Below, piece by piece: positions 62,256 to 64,000 of a stretch of 64,000 bases of DNA; the first letter of the stretch is position 1; every line of letters begins with the position of its first letter. Made by a program: the position numbers and the translations under genes. Source of the DNA: Nitrosomonas marina (GTDB taxonomy: Bacteria > Pseudomonadota > Gammaproteobacteria > Burkholderiales > Nitrosomonadaceae); contig NZ_FOCP01000001.1 in assembly GCF_900110145.1 (NCBI RefSeq), positions 186,001 through 250,000 of the forward strand, given 5' to 3'. The notes under the pieces were generated by a model. It had not been told where the DNA came from, searched no databases, and worked only from the letters and a program-made list of their open reading frames with translations.

Positions 62256-62314
62256 GTTGATAGATGATATATATACTGATATATTATTGTCAAGTATATT
62301 ATTAACATATCAAC
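62256..62314. promoter_or_regulatory. AT-rich nested dyad, candidate BigR-type operator
   Basis: GTTGATA (62256-62262) / TATCAAC (62308-62314) and ATATACT (62271-62277) / AGTATAT (62293-62299) share the same centre near 62285. It lies just upstream of the dioxygenase start codon, in the divergent region 62123-62336. Assignment to the ArsR protein is inferred. Confidence 0.55.
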
Positions 62315-62336
62315 TCTGCTCAAAAAGGAGAACACA

Positions 62337-63197
62337 ATGCCACCTAATATTACTCCGTTTTTTGATACGACAACCTGCACGATCAGCTATGTCGTATATG
62401 ACGAGAGCACCGGGGGTTGCGCCATTATTGATCCAGTTCTCGACTATGAACCCAGGTCAGGCCGTATTCACACAGATTTTTCCGACAAACTGATTGATTT
62501 CATTCAACGCCAGCATCTGAGTGTTGAGTGGATTCTTGAAACACATGCACATGCTGATCATTTATCCTCCGCGTATTACCTAAAAAAGAAGCTGGGTGGC
62601 AGAATCGCCATAGGTGACCGGATCCCTGCAGTGCAAACAACCTTTAAAAAAATTTTCAATTTGGGAGATGAATTCATACCGGATGGCCATCACTTCAATC
62701 ACTTGCTGGCAGACGAGGAAACATTCCATATTGGAAAATTATCTGCCAGGGCGCTATTTGTTCCCGGGCATACCCCGGCTGACATGGCTTATCAAATTGA
62801 TGACGCAATTTTTGTAGGCGATACGCTTTTTATGCCGGATGTTGGTACCGCGCGCGCCGATTTTCCAGGCGGCAATGCACAAACGCTTTATCGTTCCATT
62901 CAAAAAATACTGGCTTTTCCTTCACAAACACGGTTGTTCATGTGCCACGACTACCCGCCTGACGGACGTGACCCTGCGTGGGAAACAACCGTTTCCCAGC
63001 AGCGCAAGGAGAATATCCATGTGCATGACGGTATTGATGAACAGACGTTTATTGAAATGCGCAACAAAAGAGACGCGACACTTGAAGCGCCTGTATTGTT
63101 ATTGCCATCAATCCAAACCAATATCCGGGCAGGAGATTTACCACCACCCGAAAATAATGGAGTATCCTATTTTAAGATACCGATAAAGACATCCTGA
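62337..63197 (+). CDS. MBL-fold persulfide dioxygenase-like protein (Blh/ETHE1 type)
   Basis: 286 residues from ATG 62337 after AAAAAGGAGAACAC. Metal-binding set: THAHADHLSS (near 70-79), PGHTPADM (near 145), GDTLFMPDVGTARADFPGG (near 160-178) and MCHDYPPDG (near 203). MBL persulfide dioxygenases bind one iron and turn glutathione or protein persulfide to sulfite. The N-terminal TTCTISYVVYDESTGGCAII is typical of this group. It is induced with SQR in BigR systems. Next gene follows by 41 bases. Confidence 0.92.
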   Translation: MPPNITPFFDTTTCTISYVVYDESTGGCAIIDPVLDYEPRSGRIHTDFSDKLIDFIQRQHLSVEWILETHAHADHLSSAYYLKKKLGGRIAIGDRIPAVQTTFKKIFNLGDEFIPDGHHFNHLLADEETFHIGKLSARALFVPGHTPADMAYQIDDAIFVGDTLFMPDVGTARADFPGGNAQTLYRSIQKILAFPSQTRLFMCHDYPPDGRDPAWETTVSQQRKENIHVHDGIDEQTFIEMRNKRDATLEAPVLLLPSIQTNIRAGDLPPPENNGVSYFKIPIKTS

Positions 63198-63238
63198 TTA
63201 TCGGAATACGTATCCTGTTAGTTTTCGAGGAGAACACC

Positions 63239-64000
63239 ATGACTCATCCCGAAATAACCCGCCGAAAATTTCTGCAATACACCATCCTGGGCACGCTGGC
63301 ATCGGCTATTCCCGGTTTAAACAGGGCTGAAAACCGATTGATTAATAAAGAACCTGATAAAAACTTCAGGCCGGATGTCGAACTGGAGCTGTATGCGCAA
63401 AATGCGGAAGTGCCAATTCTGCCCGGCGCCCACACGCACGTATACCAATATACCTGCAAATTGCTCAAGGGTCCGGCCCATACGGTCAAAACATTACCAG
63501 GCTACCTGGGGCCGATTCTCAACTTTGAGCGCGGTCAGAAAGTACGAATCTTCTTTTACAACAGAATTGCCGAACCGGTCATCACGCACTGGCATGGGCT
63601 GCATGTGCCACAAAAAATGGACGGCCACCCTATGTATGAAATTTACAATGGAGAGCGATACGTATACGAATTCGAGATCGACAACCCGGCCGCGACTTAC
63701 TGGTACCACTCCCATACCCACGAGATGACGGCAACACAGGTTTATCAGGGACTTGCTGGCCTGATTACCGTTCGCGATGCGGCCGAGCAGAAACTTGAAC
63801 TGCCAGCCGATGAATATGAAATACCCCTGATCATCCAAGACAGGACTTTTACAAGGGGCAATCAACTGCAATATCTACACGGCAGGCATCGACGCATGAT
63901 GGGATTTCTGGGCGACACCATTTTGATCAATGGGCAGGCAAACGCGACCTTTCCCGTTAAATCGAGAGCTTATCGCTTGCGTCTGCTGAATGGATCCAAT
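63239..64000 (+). CDS. Multicopper oxidase, Tat-exported, 3'-truncated by window end
   Basis: The frame opens at ATG 63239 after a GAGGAGAACACC site and is unbroken to the last base (254 codons). The N-terminus MTHPEITRRKFLQYTILGTL is a twin-arginine signal. Copper motifs HWHGLHV and WYHSHTHE are those of cupredoxin domain 1 in CueO/CotA-like oxidases, followed by GLAGLITVRD and ILINGQANATFPV of domain 2. The type-1 copper site lies beyond the window. Exported copper or laccase-type oxidase; possibly in the same operon as the dioxygenase. Confidence 0.93.
   Translation, partial: MTHPEITRRKFLQYTILGTLASAIPGLNRAENRLINKEPDKNFRPDVELELYAQNAEVPILPGAHTHVYQYTCKLLKGPAHTVKTLPGYLGPILNFERGQKVRIFFYNRIAEPVITHWHGLHVPQKMDGHPMYEIYNGERYVYEFEIDNPAATYWYHSHTHEMTATQVYQGLAGLITVRDAAEQKLELPADEYEIPLIIQDRTFTRGNQLQYLHGRHRRMMGFLGDTILINGQANATFPVKSRAYRLRLLNGSN

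Overview
The window looks like a chromosomal segment of a gammaproteobacterium or, more likely, a betaproteobacterium. A Nitrosomonas-like nitrifier is my best guess, from moderate GC, many c-type cytochromes, a formate/nitrite channel, an alginate-export-type porin and the style of the sulfur genes. No rRNA or species marker is present, so this is inference. No rRNA, tRNA, CRISPR array, capsid, terminase or integrase was seen.

Layout. 1-5.2 kb: a 5'-truncated unknown gene, a DUF2202 ferritin-like protein, a DUF1269-like membrane protein, an FMN reductase and rlmD. 5.4-11.6 kb: a PAS/sigma-54 activator diverges from a porin and two multiheme cytochrome c genes. The gap between them holds a -24/-12-like promoter and twin palindromes, and a clear terminator closes the cytochrome operon. 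11.6-25.2 kb: an accessory stretch of metallophosphoesterase, FNT channel, LigB-type dioxygenase, SulP transporter, an isolated DUF4157 metallopeptidase, a P-type ATPase and an NmrA-like gene. It is riddled with about ten copies of a roughly 160-bp element whose ends match those of a REP-associated (Y1) transposase unit at 14.2-15.2 kb. 25.9-31.8 kb: a second P-type ATPase, a DsbD/thioredoxin-like membrane protein, a His-rich periplasmic protein and a DUF442 phosphatase-like protein.

31.9-58.8 kb is the centrepiece: an extracellular contractile injection system (eCIS, Afp/PVC/MAC relatives). Reading right to left from 58.8 kb, the tightly packed minus-strand operon encodes sheath, inner tube, a zinc-ribbon assembly protein, a disordered protein with a C-terminal VNIGVVNV-type motif, a DUF4255 cap/terminator, a AAA+ ATPase, a small protein, a CIS-tube protein, a LysM protein, gpD-like hub, gpV-like spike, gp25, two J-like baseplate wedges, a gpI-like protein and a DUF6519/beta-helix fibre-like protein. 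After a hairpin come three genes with an eCIS leader (two with full DUF4157), probably cargo. A sigma-54-type activator gene converges on the far end, and a well-spaced sigma-54 promoter with upstream palindromes precedes the sheath gene, so the machine may be sigma-54 controlled.

59.2-64 kb: a sulfide-detoxification locus. A BLH-SQR fusion and a TauE/SafE exporter run leftwards with a BigR/SqrR-like ArsR repressor. A persulfide dioxygenase-like MBL protein and a Tat-exported multicopper oxidase (cut by the window end) diverge to the right. Sulfide would be oxidised to persulfide by SQR, to sulfite by the dioxygenase, and exported.
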